DNA of 64,000 nucleotides from an uncultured Ruminococcus sp. (GTDB lineage Bacteria > Bacillota > Clostridia > Oscillospirales > Acutalibacteraceae), in NCBI GenBank assembly GCA_902799245.1, contig CADBZY010000001.1, positions 1 to 64,000 of the forward strand, in the 5' to 3' direction. Position numbers and translations under genes: made by a program. Positions 7,213 through 15,456 of this stretch are shown here, piece by piece. Numbering within the stretch: the first letter of the stretch is position 1; each line of letters opens with the position of its first letter. Below the pieces are notes generated by a model that ran no database searches, was not told the origin of the DNA, and saw only the letters and a list, made by a program, of their open reading frames with translations.

Positions 7213-7607
7213 CTATGGAATACACACACTACACAACGATCTATTCAATGCTTCAGGCACTCGCGGCGGGTGCTGTCTGGGGTCTGTATTACGATGTGTT
7301 CCGATTACTCCGCAGGATGATTCATTTTTCCGGATTTTCGGTTGCGTTACAGGATGTTTTTTTCTGGCTGACATCCGCCGTGTATATTTTTTTTGTCTGT
7401 GTCAGGCTCAATAACGGTTATATACGAATCTACTTTGTCATTTTTGCATTGGTCGGCTGGGGAATCTATTTTGCCACGCTTGGAAGAGTGGCCTTTGCTG
7501 TTTTTGATAAGATCATAGGTTTTTTGCGCCGCATTTTTGAGAAAGTTAAAGCTGGTATCCTGTTATTATTGGCCAAAATATATATAAAAATGCGCGGTAA
7601 AAAATGA
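7209..7607 (+). CDS. yabQ: sporulation protein YabQ
   Basis: 132 aa with about four hydrophobic segments and a basic C-terminus. The N-terminal ALAAGAVWGLYYDVFRLLRR is typical of YabQ, an integral membrane protein of the sporulating mother cell, required for the spore cortex in Bacillus. It starts with GTG overlapping the yabP stop (an in-frame ATG lies 6 nt later). The order yabP-yabQ-divIC-S1 protein is conserved in spore formers. Confidence 0.92.
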   Translation: MTMEYTHYTTIYSMLQALAAGAVWGLYYDVFRLLRRMIHFSGFSVALQDVFFWLTSAVYIFFVCVRLNNGYIRIYFVIFALVGWGIYFATLGRVAFAVFDKIIGFLRRIFEKVKAGILLLLAKIYIKMRGKK

Positions 7608-7674
7608 ATTTATATGTTAACTTATACAAAATTATGCGAAAGCTGAAAAAAATGCAATTAATTTTGAAAAACTC

Positions 7675-7702
7675 TTGCAATCACAATTTATCATGCTATA
7701 AT
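7675..7702 (+). promoter_or_regulatory. promoter of divIC
   Basis: TTGCAA (7675-7680), a 16-nt spacer, TATAAT (7697-7702), about 70 nt before the divIC start. It would give vegetative expression of divIC apart from the sporulation genes before it. Confidence 0.6.
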
Positions 7703-7769
7703 TAAAGTATGACTTTTGACTTCAAATTGATTCTTATTAATCTTATATATATAGTGGAGTATTAAAATA

Positions 7770-8174
7770 ATGGCAATAAAGAAAGCGGTTCGTCGCAGGC
7801 GTGAGTCTGGGGGACAATGGAGCAGGGCTAAAAAAAAGCTGCGGAAATCGACAGATTTCGTTAGAAGGCAGCAGTTTGAATTGCTGCAAATATTCAGGAG
7901 CTTTAAAACAAGCACTAAAGTGGTAGTAACATCCATTTTCTTTGGTGTTTTTTTATTCGGTATCATCTCGATCACTCATTCGTTGAATTCTATTTCAGAA
8001 AAGCAGAAGAGGATTGATGAGCTTGACGAGCAGATCAGATTGCAGCAAATAGCCAATGAGGAGATTGACAACCAATTAAAGGGCGATATGGACGAGCTTA
8101 TCGAACGTTTAGCCCGTGAAAAACTGGACTGGGTTTATCCGGATGAAGAAATCTATATCAACAAAGCGGGCTGA
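7770..8174 (+). CDS. divIC: septum formation initiator DivIC/FtsL-like
   Basis: 134 aa. A basic cytoplasmic N-terminus (about 1-50) precedes one membrane segment (VVVTSIFFGVFLFGIISI), then a coiled coil (about 75-110) and the C-terminal LAREKLDWVYPDEEIY, typical of DivIC-type division proteins. DivIC forms a complex with FtsL and DivIB at the septum. It sits between yabQ and the S1-domain gene, as in Bacillus. Confidence 0.9.
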   Translation: MAIKKAVRRRRESGGQWSRAKKKLRKSTDFVRRQQFELLQIFRSFKTSTKVVVTSIFFGVFLFGIISITHSLNSISEKQKRIDELDEQIRLQQIANEEIDNQLKGDMDELIERLAREKLDWVYPDEEIYINKAG

Positions 8175-8233
8175 TCTGGCAGAAGCCACGTGTTGAATAA
8201 ATTTGTCAGCAATATTTGGAGGATTACAAACGT

Positions 8234-8701
8234 ATGGCATTTGAAGTAGGACAAATTGTCGAAGGCAAGGTAACAGGCATCATGAATTACGGTGCTTTTG
8301 TTGATCTTGGCGATAATACGTCAGGCATGGTGCATATTTCCGAGGTCGCGCCTGTTTATGTCAAGGAAATCAAGGATCATCTCACGGTCGGTCAGACCGT
8401 CAAGGTCAAGATTCTCGGCATTGACGAAAAGGGCAAAATCAGTCTTTCCATCAAGCAGGCGGAGCCAAGACCGCAGGGCGGCAACCGTCGCGGCGGGTCG
8501 GCCGGAGCCGGTCGCAACCAGGGCGGCAGAGGCGGCTCTGACAATTACGACTGGAACCGCAGGCAGAATTCCTCCGATAATTTTGATGATATGCTTTCTA
8601 AGTTCATGGCTTCCAGCGATGAAAAAATCTCCGGTCTTAAGAAAGACAACCGTCGCAGCCGCAAGGGAGGCAACGGAAACAACGGCGCAGGCCAGTGGTG
8701 A
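8234..8701 (+). CDS. yabR: S1 RNA-binding domain protein (YabR-like)
   Basis: About 155 aa. One S1 domain occupies residues 1-72: GQIVEGKVTGIMNYGAFVDL, then SGMVHISEV and VKVKILGIDEKGKISLSIK. The rest is a Gly/Arg/Asn-rich low-complexity tail. It probably binds RNA or ribosomes in the cytoplasm. The ATG at 8234 follows GGAGGATT at proper distance; an in-frame TTG at 8216 overlaps that SD. It stands next to divIC, as yabR does in Bacillus. A terminator follows. Confidence 0.9.
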   Translation: MAFEVGQIVEGKVTGIMNYGAFVDLGDNTSGMVHISEVAPVYVKEIKDHLTVGQTVKVKILGIDEKGKISLSIKQAEPRPQGGNRRGGSAGAGRNQGGRGGSDNYDWNRRQNSSDNFDDMLSKFMASSDEKISGLKKDNRRSRKGGNGNNGAGQW

Positions 8702-8748
8702 TTTGGCAGGTTTGTTGATTACATATTCAATTCTTCAATAGGTAAAAA

Positions 8749-8795
8749 GGAGCGGATGACGCCATTTTTGAACGGATGTGCGGCATCCGCTTTTG
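8749..8795 (+). terminator. intrinsic terminator after the S1 protein gene
   Basis: AGCGGATG (8751-8758) pairs with CATCCGCT (8784-8791), followed by TTT. It ends the sporulation/division cluster. Confidence 0.6.
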
Positions 8796-8847
8796 GTATG
8801 TGTATTCGTATACCCAACAAAAATATGATGTAGGAGAGGTTATTTAC

Positions 8848-10041
8848 TTGATTTTTATCAATGCATACATTTACACAGCGGAAGAAGAACCGATTGCAAA
8901 CGGTTTTCTCACTGTCAGGGACGGTAAAATCGCCGGAATCGGTAACATGAAGGAATGGAAACGCCCAGACGGTGAGGAAATTGTCGACCTCAGCGGTAAG
9001 AGAATTTATCCCGGATTTGTCGACGCGCACACGCATCTGGGAATGTGGGAGGACGGCATGGGATTTGAGGGTGAAGACGGCAACGAGATGAGCATGACAT
9101 CGGCTGCTTCGCTCAGGGCGATTGACGCGATCAACAGCTTTGACCGCTGCTTTGAGGAAGCGCGCAAAGCCGGCGTCACGGCAGTTGTTACCGGCCCCGG
9201 CAGCGCCAATCCTATCGGAGGTGCGATGGCAGCTGTCAAGACCACAGGCGGCAGGGTTGACAATATGGTCATCAAGTACCCTGTTTCCATGAAGATGGCC
9301 CTCGGTGAAAACCCCAAGAATGTGCATCATGACCGCGACGAATCGCCCATGACCCGCATGGCAACCGCCAAGATCATTCGCGAGTCCCTTATCAAGGCAA
9401 AGCGCTACGCGCAGGACGTGGACAAGGCCGCCGAGAGTGAGGATTATGACCTTCCCGATTTTGACGCTGAATGTGAGGCGCTGCTCCCTGTCGTTCGCGG
9501 GGAATTGCCGGTACACATTCACGCGCACCGCAGAGACGATATTTTCACCGGCATCCGCATTGCTGAGGAATTCGGGCTGCAATATGTGCTGGTTCACGCG
9601 ACCGAAGGGCATCTGGTGACAGAGGAGCTTGCGGAATGCGGAGCCGACGTATTCAGCGGGCCGTTTCTCAGCGACCGTTCCAAGCCCGAGCTGATCAATC
9701 TCACCCCTTCGTCGCCGGGAATCATCTCACGCGCGGGCATCAGGACGGCGGTTATCACGGATCATCCGGTGATACCGATACAGTATCTGCCGCTTTGCGC
9801 CGGATTGGCAGTGCGTGAGGGCATGGATTACGACAGCGCTCTCAGGGCGATCACGATTACTCCGGCCGAAATACTCGGCCTTGATGACAGAATAGGCTCT
9901 CTCAGGATTGGCAAGGACGCGGATTTCTCCGTGTTTGACAGCGATCCGCTCACACTGGCGGCAAAGCCGCTTGCGGTATTTATCAACGGCAGAGAAGCGT
10001 ATGACACAGGAATATTGAAAGGGCAGATGAAGAACGAATGA
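8848..10041 (+). CDS. amidohydrolase-superfamily protein (imidazolonepropionase-like)
   Basis: About 397 aa from a TTG preceded by TAGGAGAGG. An N-terminal beta-sandwich part (DGKIAGIG) leads to the metal site PGFVDAHTHLG. Later metal or substrate residues are HIHAHRRDD and LVHATEGH, then VITDHPV, and the C-terminal GSLRIGKDADFSVFD closes the composite domain. These motifs match amidohydrolases related to imidazolonepropionase and prolidase. It hydrolyses a C-N bond in an unknown substrate in the cytoplasm. The stop overlaps the start of the fumarase-alpha gene by 4 nt, so the two are translationally coupled. No histidine-degradation genes lie nearby, so a HutI role is not supported. Confidence 0.85.
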   Translation: MIFINAYIYTAEEEPIANGFLTVRDGKIAGIGNMKEWKRPDGEEIVDLSGKRIYPGFVDAHTHLGMWEDGMGFEGEDGNEMSMTSAASLRAIDAINSFDRCFEEARKAGVTAVVTGPGSANPIGGAMAAVKTTGGRVDNMVIKYPVSMKMALGENPKNVHHDRDESPMTRMATAKIIRESLIKAKRYAQDVDKAAESEDYDLPDFDAECEALLPVVRGELPVHIHAHRRDDIFTGIRIAEEFGLQYVLVHATEGHLVTEELAECGADVFSGPFLSDRSKPELINLTPSSPGIISRAGIRTAVITDHPVIPIQYLPLCAGLAVREGMDYDSALRAITITPAEILGLDDRIGSLRIGKDADFSVFDSDPLTLAAKPLAVFINGREAYDTGILKGQMKNE

Positions 10042-10880
10042 GGACAATTAACGCATCTGAGATAACCGAAAAGGTACGGGAGCTGTGCATCAGCGCCAAC
10101 AAGGTACTTCCGCACGATCTGATATGCAGGATAGACGCTTGTTCCCGCTGCGAGAGTTCGCAGCTCGGCAGGTCGATATTTGACGATATGAAGGCGAACA
10201 TCGCTGCGGCCAAGGAGCTTGATATTCCTGTCTGTCAGGACACGGGCATGGCGGTGGTTTTCGTTGAAGTGGGTCAGGACGTACACATCGAAGGCGGATT
10301 GCTGGAGGCCGCGATTCATTCCGGCGTACACAGGGGCTATACCGAAGGGCTGCTTCGCTGCTCCGTTGTGGGAGATCCGCTCCGCCGGGTCAACACCGGA
10401 GACAACACCCCGGCAGTCATTCACACGCGCATTGTCGCAGGCGACAAAATACGGCTGACGGTAGCCCCGAAGGGCTTTGGCAGCGAGAATATGAGCCGCC
10501 TGAAAATGTTTACTCCTGCCTTTGGCAGAGAGGACATTATCGCTTACATAGCGGAGACCGCTAAAATCGCAGGAGGCAATCCCTGTCCGCCGATGGTGTT
10601 GGGAGTGGGTATCGGCAGTGATTTTGAGGGCTGTGCGCTGCTGGCGAAAAAGGCGCTTTGCCGCAGTCTGGACAACCCGAATCCCGATGAATTTTACCGC
10701 GCGATGGAATCGGACGCTCTGGCGGCGGTTAACGCGACGGGCGTCGGTCCGCAGGGATTCGGCGGCAGCGTTACGGCGCTCGCGGTAAATATAGAGGCCG
10801 CGCCGACCCATATTGCGGGACTTCCTGTGGCTGTCAACGTGGGCTGTCATGTGACCCGTCACGCAAGCGCCGAGATTTGA
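10038..10880 (+). CDS. class I fumarate hydratase / tartrate dehydratase, alpha subunit
   Basis: 280 aa. Diagnostic blocks are PVCQDTGMAVVFVEVGQDV, APKGFGSENMSRLKM, NPCPPMVLGVGIGSDFEGCA and the C-terminal THIAGLPVAVNVGCHVTRHA. This is the [4Fe-4S] alpha chain of two-subunit class I hydro-lyases, which hydrate fumarate or a similar diacid. The beta chain normally follows at once; here a terminator follows 10 nt after the stop and no beta gene is seen in the window. The gene starts inside the amidohydrolase stop (ATGA overlap). Substrate is not settled, so I give no symbol. Confidence 0.88.
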   Translation: MRTINASEITEKVRELCISANKVLPHDLICRIDACSRCESSQLGRSIFDDMKANIAAAKELDIPVCQDTGMAVVFVEVGQDVHIEGGLLEAAIHSGVHRGYTEGLLRCSVVGDPLRRVNTGDNTPAVIHTRIVAGDKIRLTVAPKGFGSENMSRLKMFTPAFGREDIIAYIAETAKIAGGNPCPPMVLGVGIGSDFEGCALLAKKALCRSLDNPNPDEFYRAMESDALAAVNATGVGPQGFGGSVTALAVNIEAAPTHIAGLPVAVNVGCHVTRHASAEI

Positions 10881-10888
10881 GCAACATC

Positions 10889-10931
10889 AGAACCGTCCGT
10901 TGTCACATTGTGATGACAGGGCGGTTTTTTG
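10889..10931 (+). terminator. intrinsic terminator after the fumarase-alpha gene
   Basis: AACCGTCC and GGGCGGTT form the outer stem, with TGTCACA/TGATGACA inside, followed by TTTTTT. Confidence 0.8.
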
Positions 10932-10982
10932 TTTTGTGGCAAAAGCATGTAAATGTTAAATTTTATTAAATTTTAGAATAGA

Positions 10983-11013
10983 TATAACATATTTTTGTTA
11001 AATATGTTATAAT
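10983..11013 (+). promoter_or_regulatory. hpf promoter with overlapping 12-bp inverted repeat
   Basis: TATAACATATTT (10983-10994), a 5-nt loop, AAATATGTTATA (11000-11011). The right arm overlaps a TATAAT (11008-11013) that can serve as the -10 of hpf. The best -35 is ATAACA with an 18-nt spacer. The dyad could be an operator, but AT-rich dyads also occur by chance. Confidence 0.5.
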
Positions 11014-11017
11014 ATAA

Positions 11018-11056
11018 GCGGAAACGAAAAAGGCGCGAAATATCGCCTGTTTCCGC
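11018..11056 (+). promoter_or_regulatory. leader stem-loop of hpf
   Basis: GCGGAAAC (11018-11025) pairs with GTTTCCGC (11049-11056), and inside GGCG pairs with CGCC. It would form at the very 5' end of the hpf mRNA, 40 nt before the start codon. It may stabilise the transcript or respond to growth state. Confidence 0.6.
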
Positions 11057-11097
11057 ACTTTCATTTAATTCTCTTAATGAGAAGGGAGCAAACATTT

Positions 11098-11643
11098 ATG
11101 AAACTTACCATTACAGGAAGAAAGATCAATCTCAGAGATTCGTTCAAGGAGAGAGTAGAAAAGAAGTTTAACCGATTTGATAAATTCTTTGACGAGAACG
11201 CGGACGCCGATGTTACCGTCACCATGGAGCGCAACAGATACACGATTGAAGTGACCATCCGCAGCAAGGGCTACATCTATCGCGCGGAAAAAACCGGTCT
11301 TGACCTTGACGAGGCGCTTGATCTTGTGGTCGACAGCCTTTCCGCTCAGATTCGCCGCAACAAGAAAAAGCTCGCAAAGCGCTTCAAGAACACCAATACA
11401 GTGGAGATGTTCGAGCCGTTCGGCGGTGATTATGGAGAGGAAGAGATTGAGGACGAGCAGTTCCAGATAGTACGTACCAAGAAATTCCCCGTCTTTGCCA
11501 TGGACGTCGATGAGGCAGTGCTCCAGATGAATATGTTAGGGCATCAGTTCTTCATGTTCCGCAACGTCGAAAACGGCGCTATCAACGTGGTGTACCGCCG
11601 TCGCGACGGTGATTATGGTCTGCTGATCCCTGAGGACAAGTAA
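11098..11643 (+). CDS. hpf: ribosome hibernation promoting factor, long form
   Basis: About 181 aa. The N-terminal domain (1-100) is the ribosome-binding S30AE fold (MKLTITGRKINLRDSFKERV, later ALDLVVDSLSAQIRR). The C-terminal domain (about 125-181, with VRTKKFPVFAMDVDEAVLQM and LGHQFFMFRN) dimerises two 70S ribosomes into inactive 100S particles. The length is that of the long Gram-positive form. The ATG at 11098 has GAAGGGAG upstream; an in-frame ATG at 11077 lacks one. Confidence 0.95.
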   Translation: MKLTITGRKINLRDSFKERVEKKFNRFDKFFDENADADVTVTMERNRYTIEVTIRSKGYIYRAEKTGLDLDEALDLVVDSLSAQIRRNKKKLAKRFKNTNTVEMFEPFGGDYGEEEIEDEQFQIVRTKKFPVFAMDVDEAVLQMNMLGHQFFMFRNVENGAINVVYRRRDGDYGLLIPEDK

Positions 11644-11681
11644 TATTTTATCGAGTTGAATGATAATTTAACATAATACGG

Positions 11682-11726
11682 CGGCTCGCTGTTTTCCGCA
11701 AGGGAATGGAACAGCGAGCCGTTTTT
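11682..11726 (+). terminator. hpf terminator
   Basis: CGGCTCGCTGTT (11682-11693) pairs perfectly with AACAGCGAGCCG (11710-11721), followed by TTTTT. Confidence 0.85.
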
Positions 11727-11738
11727 GGATGATGATTG

Positions 11739-11782
11739 CAAAACACCGCCCGCGCAGGAAATTCCTGATGCGGACGGTGTTG
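11739..11782 (-). terminator. amidase gene terminator
   Basis: Read on the minus strand, AACACCGTCCGC pairs with GCGGGCGGTGTT with one mismatch and inner CAGGAA/TTCCTG pairing. It lies 5 nt after the amidase stop. hpf and the amidase gene thus have separate, back-to-back terminators. Confidence 0.75.
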
Positions 11783-11786
11783 AGAA

Positions 11787-13217
11787 TTATTGCAGCGAAA
11801 TGACGAGCGAATCGAGCATCGTGTCGTTGTACAATACGGCTATGACAGAACCTTCCGTAAGCTCGTCGTTTTCGGCGAGCTCCTTTCCGTCGGGCGATGT
11901 GACACGGTAGGTGAGTGTGCTCTCGTTCTTGTACTGCTCGGGTGCGTTGGGATCGATGTAAAGCTCCAATTCAACCATGACCGCCAGCACTGTTACCTTG
12001 CCGGAAAGCTGGGCGGTTGTGGAGACGTTTATCAGCTTGCCGTCAAAGCGGTCGATGGAGAGCTGCGAACCCTGGCGAACGGCTATTCTGACCTGCCTTA
12101 CAGCGTTTTCGTAGGCCGTGACCGAGGCGATCATCTTCTGGTAAAGCTCCGGGGAAAGGTTTCCGCGATCGCTCTCGCTGAGTGAATGATAGGCTTCCCG
12201 TACGGCTCTTATCTGATTTGCGTCGAAGGAGGTGGGCGAGTCGGGAAGGGCTTTGATCATGTTTTCCAGTTCCTTTACCTCCGAATCCGCTTCTTCTTTG
12301 GACGTGAAGTCGTCTTCGGATGAGATCTCAGGTTCAGAGCTGACTGTCGGTTCTGAAACGGAACCGGCTTGCGAAGATGTCGGCACGCCGTTGGAATAAT
12401 CGTCCTTCGGCTTCAGCTTGAAGTGCTTGGCGATGCCGTCAGCGTCGGCTTTCCCCATCGCTTCGAGATCGCTGTCACTGTCAAGGAAGTCCGAATCGGC
12501 GTCGATAAAGGCATGTTCCACCAGGATCCCGGGAATGCCCAGCCTGCTGATCGGTTCGCCTACCACATAATAATAATCTCCGGTCTCTGTCGTGCCGTCA
12601 GAGAATTTGTAGACCCTGCCGCCGCCGCTCTTTTTGGTCTTGATACCGCGGCTGTTCAGACCGAGAGCTGTCAGTTTAGCGATGATTTCCTCGCCGAGAG
12701 CCGTGCACTGCTCGTTGTACTTCGGTTCATGCTTGGTGATGGGAACGAAGACTTCGCAGCCGTTGGCGGTTTTATTGCTGGCGGAATTGATGTGCAGGCT
12801 GATAAATATATCCGCGCCGACTTCGCCGGCTACGCTGACACGCCGACTGAGGGAGGATTTGCCGTATGTATTGTCCACTCCCGTGTGTGTCATATACACC
12901 CTCACGCCTTTATATTGGTTCAGGCGGTCGCGGCAGGCAAGGGCGATTTTCAGATTGATGGCCGATTCGCACAGACCGAGTGATCTGTTGACCGCGCCGG
13001 TATCGGAGCCTCCGTGTCCCGGGTCAAGTACAATGACCAGTTCGTTTTTGACCCTGCTGTCATAGCTGATGACGGCAGCCGATATACCCGTTATGATCAG
13101 AGCGCCGCACATGATGACGGCGACGAATATCCGCGCGATCCGGCTGGGAATGGAATACTGAGTTTCCGGTTTTTCTTTGGTTTCTTCCTCGCCCTTTTTT
13201 AAAAAATGTATGCTCAA
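11787..13217 (-). CDS. N-acetylmuramoyl-L-alanine amidase, membrane-anchored
   Basis: 476 aa. A short basic cytoplasmic part, a membrane segment (about 28-50), then an amidase_3 domain (60-270). Zinc ligands are visible in DPGHGG (His68), the CES motif, SLHIN and VEHAF. It cuts the bond between muramic acid and the stem peptide outside the membrane. A Ser/Glu-rich linker (about 275-315) leads to a helical segment with FIVAR-like features and a C-terminal beta domain (about 375-476) of unknown type. The start is TTG with AAGGTGAT upstream. It resembles CwlD/CwlC-type amidases but with an unusual long C-terminal extension. Confidence 0.9.
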   Translation of the reverse strand: MSIHFLKKGEEETKEKPETQYSIPSRIARIFVAVIMCGALIITGISAAVISYDSRVKNELVIVLDPGHGGSDTGAVNRSLGLCESAINLKIALACRDRLNQYKGVRVYMTHTGVDNTYGKSSLSRRVSVAGEVGADIFISLHINSASNKTANGCEVFVPITKHEPKYNEQCTALGEEIIAKLTALGLNSRGIKTKKSGGGRVYKFSDGTTETGDYYYVVGEPISRLGIPGILVEHAFIDADSDFLDSDSDLEAMGKADADGIAKHFKLKPKDDYSNGVPTSSQAGSVSEPTVSSEPEISSEDDFTSKEEADSEVKELENMIKALPDSPTSFDANQIRAVREAYHSLSESDRGNLSPELYQKMIASVTAYENAVRQVRIAVRQGSQLSIDRFDGKLINVSTTAQLSGKVTVLAVMVELELYIDPNAPEQYKNESTLTYRVTSPDGKELAENDELTEGSVIAVLYNDTMLDSLVISLQ

Positions 13218-13508
13218 TTCATATCACCTTCGTTTTTTCGAGATAGTTGCCATTGCTATTATTATAATATCAATATTCATTTTTGAAAAGACATTATGAG
13301 AAAATTGAATGTTAAATTTTTTACCGAATAATCTGCACATTTATTAAAAATGTTTATGCATAACATAGATTTATCATATTCTTATCAAAAATCTATGATT
13401 TCTGTTGCGTTTTCAAAAAAATTCTGTTAGAATTATACAAGATAAATTTTACATTTTCTTATCGTAATTTTTGTAAAATTTTTTTATTTACAAGGAGTCG
13501 ATTTCATA
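13218..13508. other. AT-rich divergent intergenic region
   Basis: About 290 bases between the divergent amidase and M23 genes, very AT-rich, with several poly-A/T runs. A good promoter towards the M23 gene lies at 13405-13433. A minus-strand TATAAT near 13265 may serve the amidase gene. I see no RNA gene or repeat. Confidence 0.6.
13405..13433 (+). promoter_or_regulatory. promoter of the SH3/M23 gene
   Basis: TTGCGT (13405-13410), a 17-nt spacer, TAGAAT (13428-13433), leaving a leader of about 70 nt. Confidence 0.5.
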
Positions 13509-14723
13509 ATGTCATTCAAACATAATTCCGTTCACAGGGCAATTGCGCTGATTGCGGCATTTGTGACGGTGCTGACGGTCAATTGCGCCGGTGCCGGAAC
13601 CTTCGTATCCGCGGCAAGCTCCCAAAAAGGCAGCGTAACCGCTAACGCGCTCAATGTGCGCAAATCTCCGGGAACAGGAAATGAAATTATCAACGTCATA
13701 CATAAAGGCGATTCTGTCGAGATCGTCAAGACAGAGAACGGCTGGCACAGGATTACGCAGGGTAAGAACAAATACGGCTGGGTTTCGGCGGCGTATATCA
13801 GTATCGGTAATGGAAACGGGAAAAAAAACGTTTCTGAAACTGCCGCCAATGAAAAAAACACCGTCAAAAACACCGTCAAAGACAACGAAAAGACGAACGG
13901 CACGGTGACGGTGACCGGCAGCTATACCAACTTAAGAAAGGGCGCTGGAACAGGCTACGGCGTCATCAAAAGGTTAACATACGGCACCACGGGTGACATT
14001 CTTGAAAAGAAAGGTTCCTGGTACAGGATCAAGCTCAAGGATGCAAAGACCGGCTGGGTGTATAAGCAATATGTAAAAGTGACGGGCAATAAGGAACAGG
14101 CCGAGTCTGCTTCCAAGAACGATCATTCGAAATCAAAGAAAATCGTCGTCAGCGTTTCTACAGTGAACGTCCGAACTTTACCTTCAACCACGGGCAAGCT
14201 GATAACCGCCATACGGAAAAATGAAGTATATCCGTATTCCGAGATAAAAGACGGCTGGTACAGGATCGTGACCCCATCAGGCGTGAGCGGGTATGTGAGC
14301 GGAAAATACGTGGAGAAATTCAAAAACTATGCTATAGACGGCGGCGGCAAATATATCTGGCCGACCCAGACAACCTTCCGTATGACGACGCGCTTCGGAG
14401 TCAGAAATCATAAAGGCATCGACATTGCCGCTCCGGGCGGTTCTCAGATCATTGCCGTTGCGGACGGCACGGTCTGCACTGTTTCCTATAATCCCAAGGG
14501 CTTCGGACATCTGATAGTGATCAAGCAGAACGACGGCATCAAGGCATATTACGGTCATATGCAGAAGGAAACCTTCCTGAAGAAAGGCGATAAGGTGAAG
14601 GCAGGGGACACTATCGGAGTTGTTGGTTCCACCGGAAAATCCACCGGCAACCACCTTCATCTTGAATTCCGCAAGGGCGATGAGCGAATCGACCCGCTGA
14701 CATATTATCCGAATATGAAATAA
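13509..14723 (+). CDS. secreted M23 peptidase with three SH3b domains
   Basis: 404 aa. A signal peptide (about 1-36, ending SAAS) is followed by three bacterial SH3 domains: about 40-100 (ALNVRKSPGTGNEI), 130-193 (YTNLRKGAGTGYG) and 210-270 (TVNVRTLPSTTGK). The C-terminal M23/LytM domain (280-404) has zinc ligands in NHKGIDIA and HLHLEF. It is a zinc endopeptidase acting on peptidoglycan crossbridges, held on the wall by the SH3 domains. An AAGGAG lies before the ATG. It is monocistronic, with its own promoter and terminator. Confidence 0.92.
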   Translation: MSFKHNSVHRAIALIAAFVTVLTVNCAGAGTFVSAASSQKGSVTANALNVRKSPGTGNEIINVIHKGDSVEIVKTENGWHRITQGKNKYGWVSAAYISIGNGNGKKNVSETAANEKNTVKNTVKDNEKTNGTVTVTGSYTNLRKGAGTGYGVIKRLTYGTTGDILEKKGSWYRIKLKDAKTGWVYKQYVKVTGNKEQAESASKNDHSKSKKIVVSVSTVNVRTLPSTTGKLITAIRKNEVYPYSEIKDGWYRIVTPSGVSGYVSGKYVEKFKNYAIDGGGKYIWPTQTTFRMTTRFGVRNHKGIDIAAPGGSQIIAVADGTVCTVSYNPKGFGHLIVIKQNDGIKAYYGHMQKETFLKKGDKVKAGDTIGVVGSTGKSTGNHLHLEFRKGDERIDPLTYYPNMK

Positions 14724-14733
14724 GCAAGCCCAT

Positions 14734-14787
14734 CAAAAAAGAGGTCTCAATTCTTCGTTTGAAGTTATTGAGCCTCTTCTTTTTTTG
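14734..14787 (+). terminator. terminator of the SH3/M23 gene
   Basis: AAAAAGAGG(T)CTCAAT pairs with ATTGAG-CCTCTT, followed by CTTTTTTT. Confidence 0.8.
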
Positions 14788-14841
14788 CGTCCTTTTGCAT
14801 AAGATTGATTATCCGAAAATTGCGAAAGGCTTGTGTGTAAA

Positions 14842-15456
14842 ATGGAAACAGATGATAAAAATACTTTAGCGGACGAAACGCTGTATCATGTTTATAAAAC
14901 AATTGCAGGCATCATATCGCAGGACAGATATAAATTTGAGATGATTGTCTGCCTTGCGATCGGAATACTGTTCGGGAGTGTCACGCAGACGGTTTACGGG
15001 AACAGCGGAGAATGGAGCGGCGCCGTGGAATGGTATTGCTCAGGATTATTCCCTGCTCTGCGTGCGATTGCTCCGGTGACGCTCGGATTTGTGGCGGTGA
15101 TCTTTGCCGCCGCGCCATTTGAATATTTCCGGCTGCTGATATTGCCGGCGTCGGCAATCCGGGCGATGGGTCTTGGCGCGCTGTTCTGCGGCGCCGTGCA
15201 GTGCGGCAGTCTGAGGGAACTGTGCTTTGCGTCGCTTGCGCTGCTGCCTTATGCCTCCGCCAACTGCGTTATTGCGGTGTATGCCGGAGAATATGCCCTC
15301 GGCTTGAAGGAGTCGTTTAGCCGGGATAATGAGGGTCTGACGAAACGTCTGATTCTCCACACGGTGAAAATGCTTTCGTTTTATCTCCTGCTGGCCGCGT
15401 TGTCCTGCGTAGTGTTTGCTGCAACATGCCTGTTATTCGGGGCACACCTTACCTGA
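14842..15456 (+). CDS. polytopic membrane protein, possibly SpoIIM-like
   Basis: About 204 aa with an acidic cytoplasmic N-terminus (1-35) and five or so hydrophobic segments (about 36-53, 75-92, 100-118, 122-150, 180-203). Size and topology recall stage II sporulation protein M, and the SLALLPYASANCVIAVYAGEYALGL stretch could match its central segment, but I see no firm signature. Start is unclear: GTG 14833 is very close to the GAAAGG SD and ATG 14842 rather far. Its last 8 bases overlap the converging dut gene, so there is no room for a terminator. Confidence 0.6.
   Translation: METDDKNTLADETLYHVYKTIAGIISQDRYKFEMIVCLAIGILFGSVTQTVYGNSGEWSGAVEWYCSGLFPALRAIAPVTLGFVAVIFAAAPFEYFRLLILPASAIRAMGLGALFCGAVQCGSLRELCFASLALLPYASANCVIAVYAGEYALGLKESFSRDNEGLTKRLILHTVKMLSFYLLLAALSCVVFAATCLLFGAHLT

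Noticed and set aside
8719-9612. 297-codon minus-strand frame opposite the amidohydrolase gene
   Set aside because: Antisense shadow: no SD, no family features, and the plus strand encodes clear metal-site motifs.
11787-13217. CwlD spore-cortex amidase as a firm name
   Set aside because: The amidase_3 core fits, but at 476 aa with a C-terminal extension it is about twice the length of CwlD, so only the activity is named.
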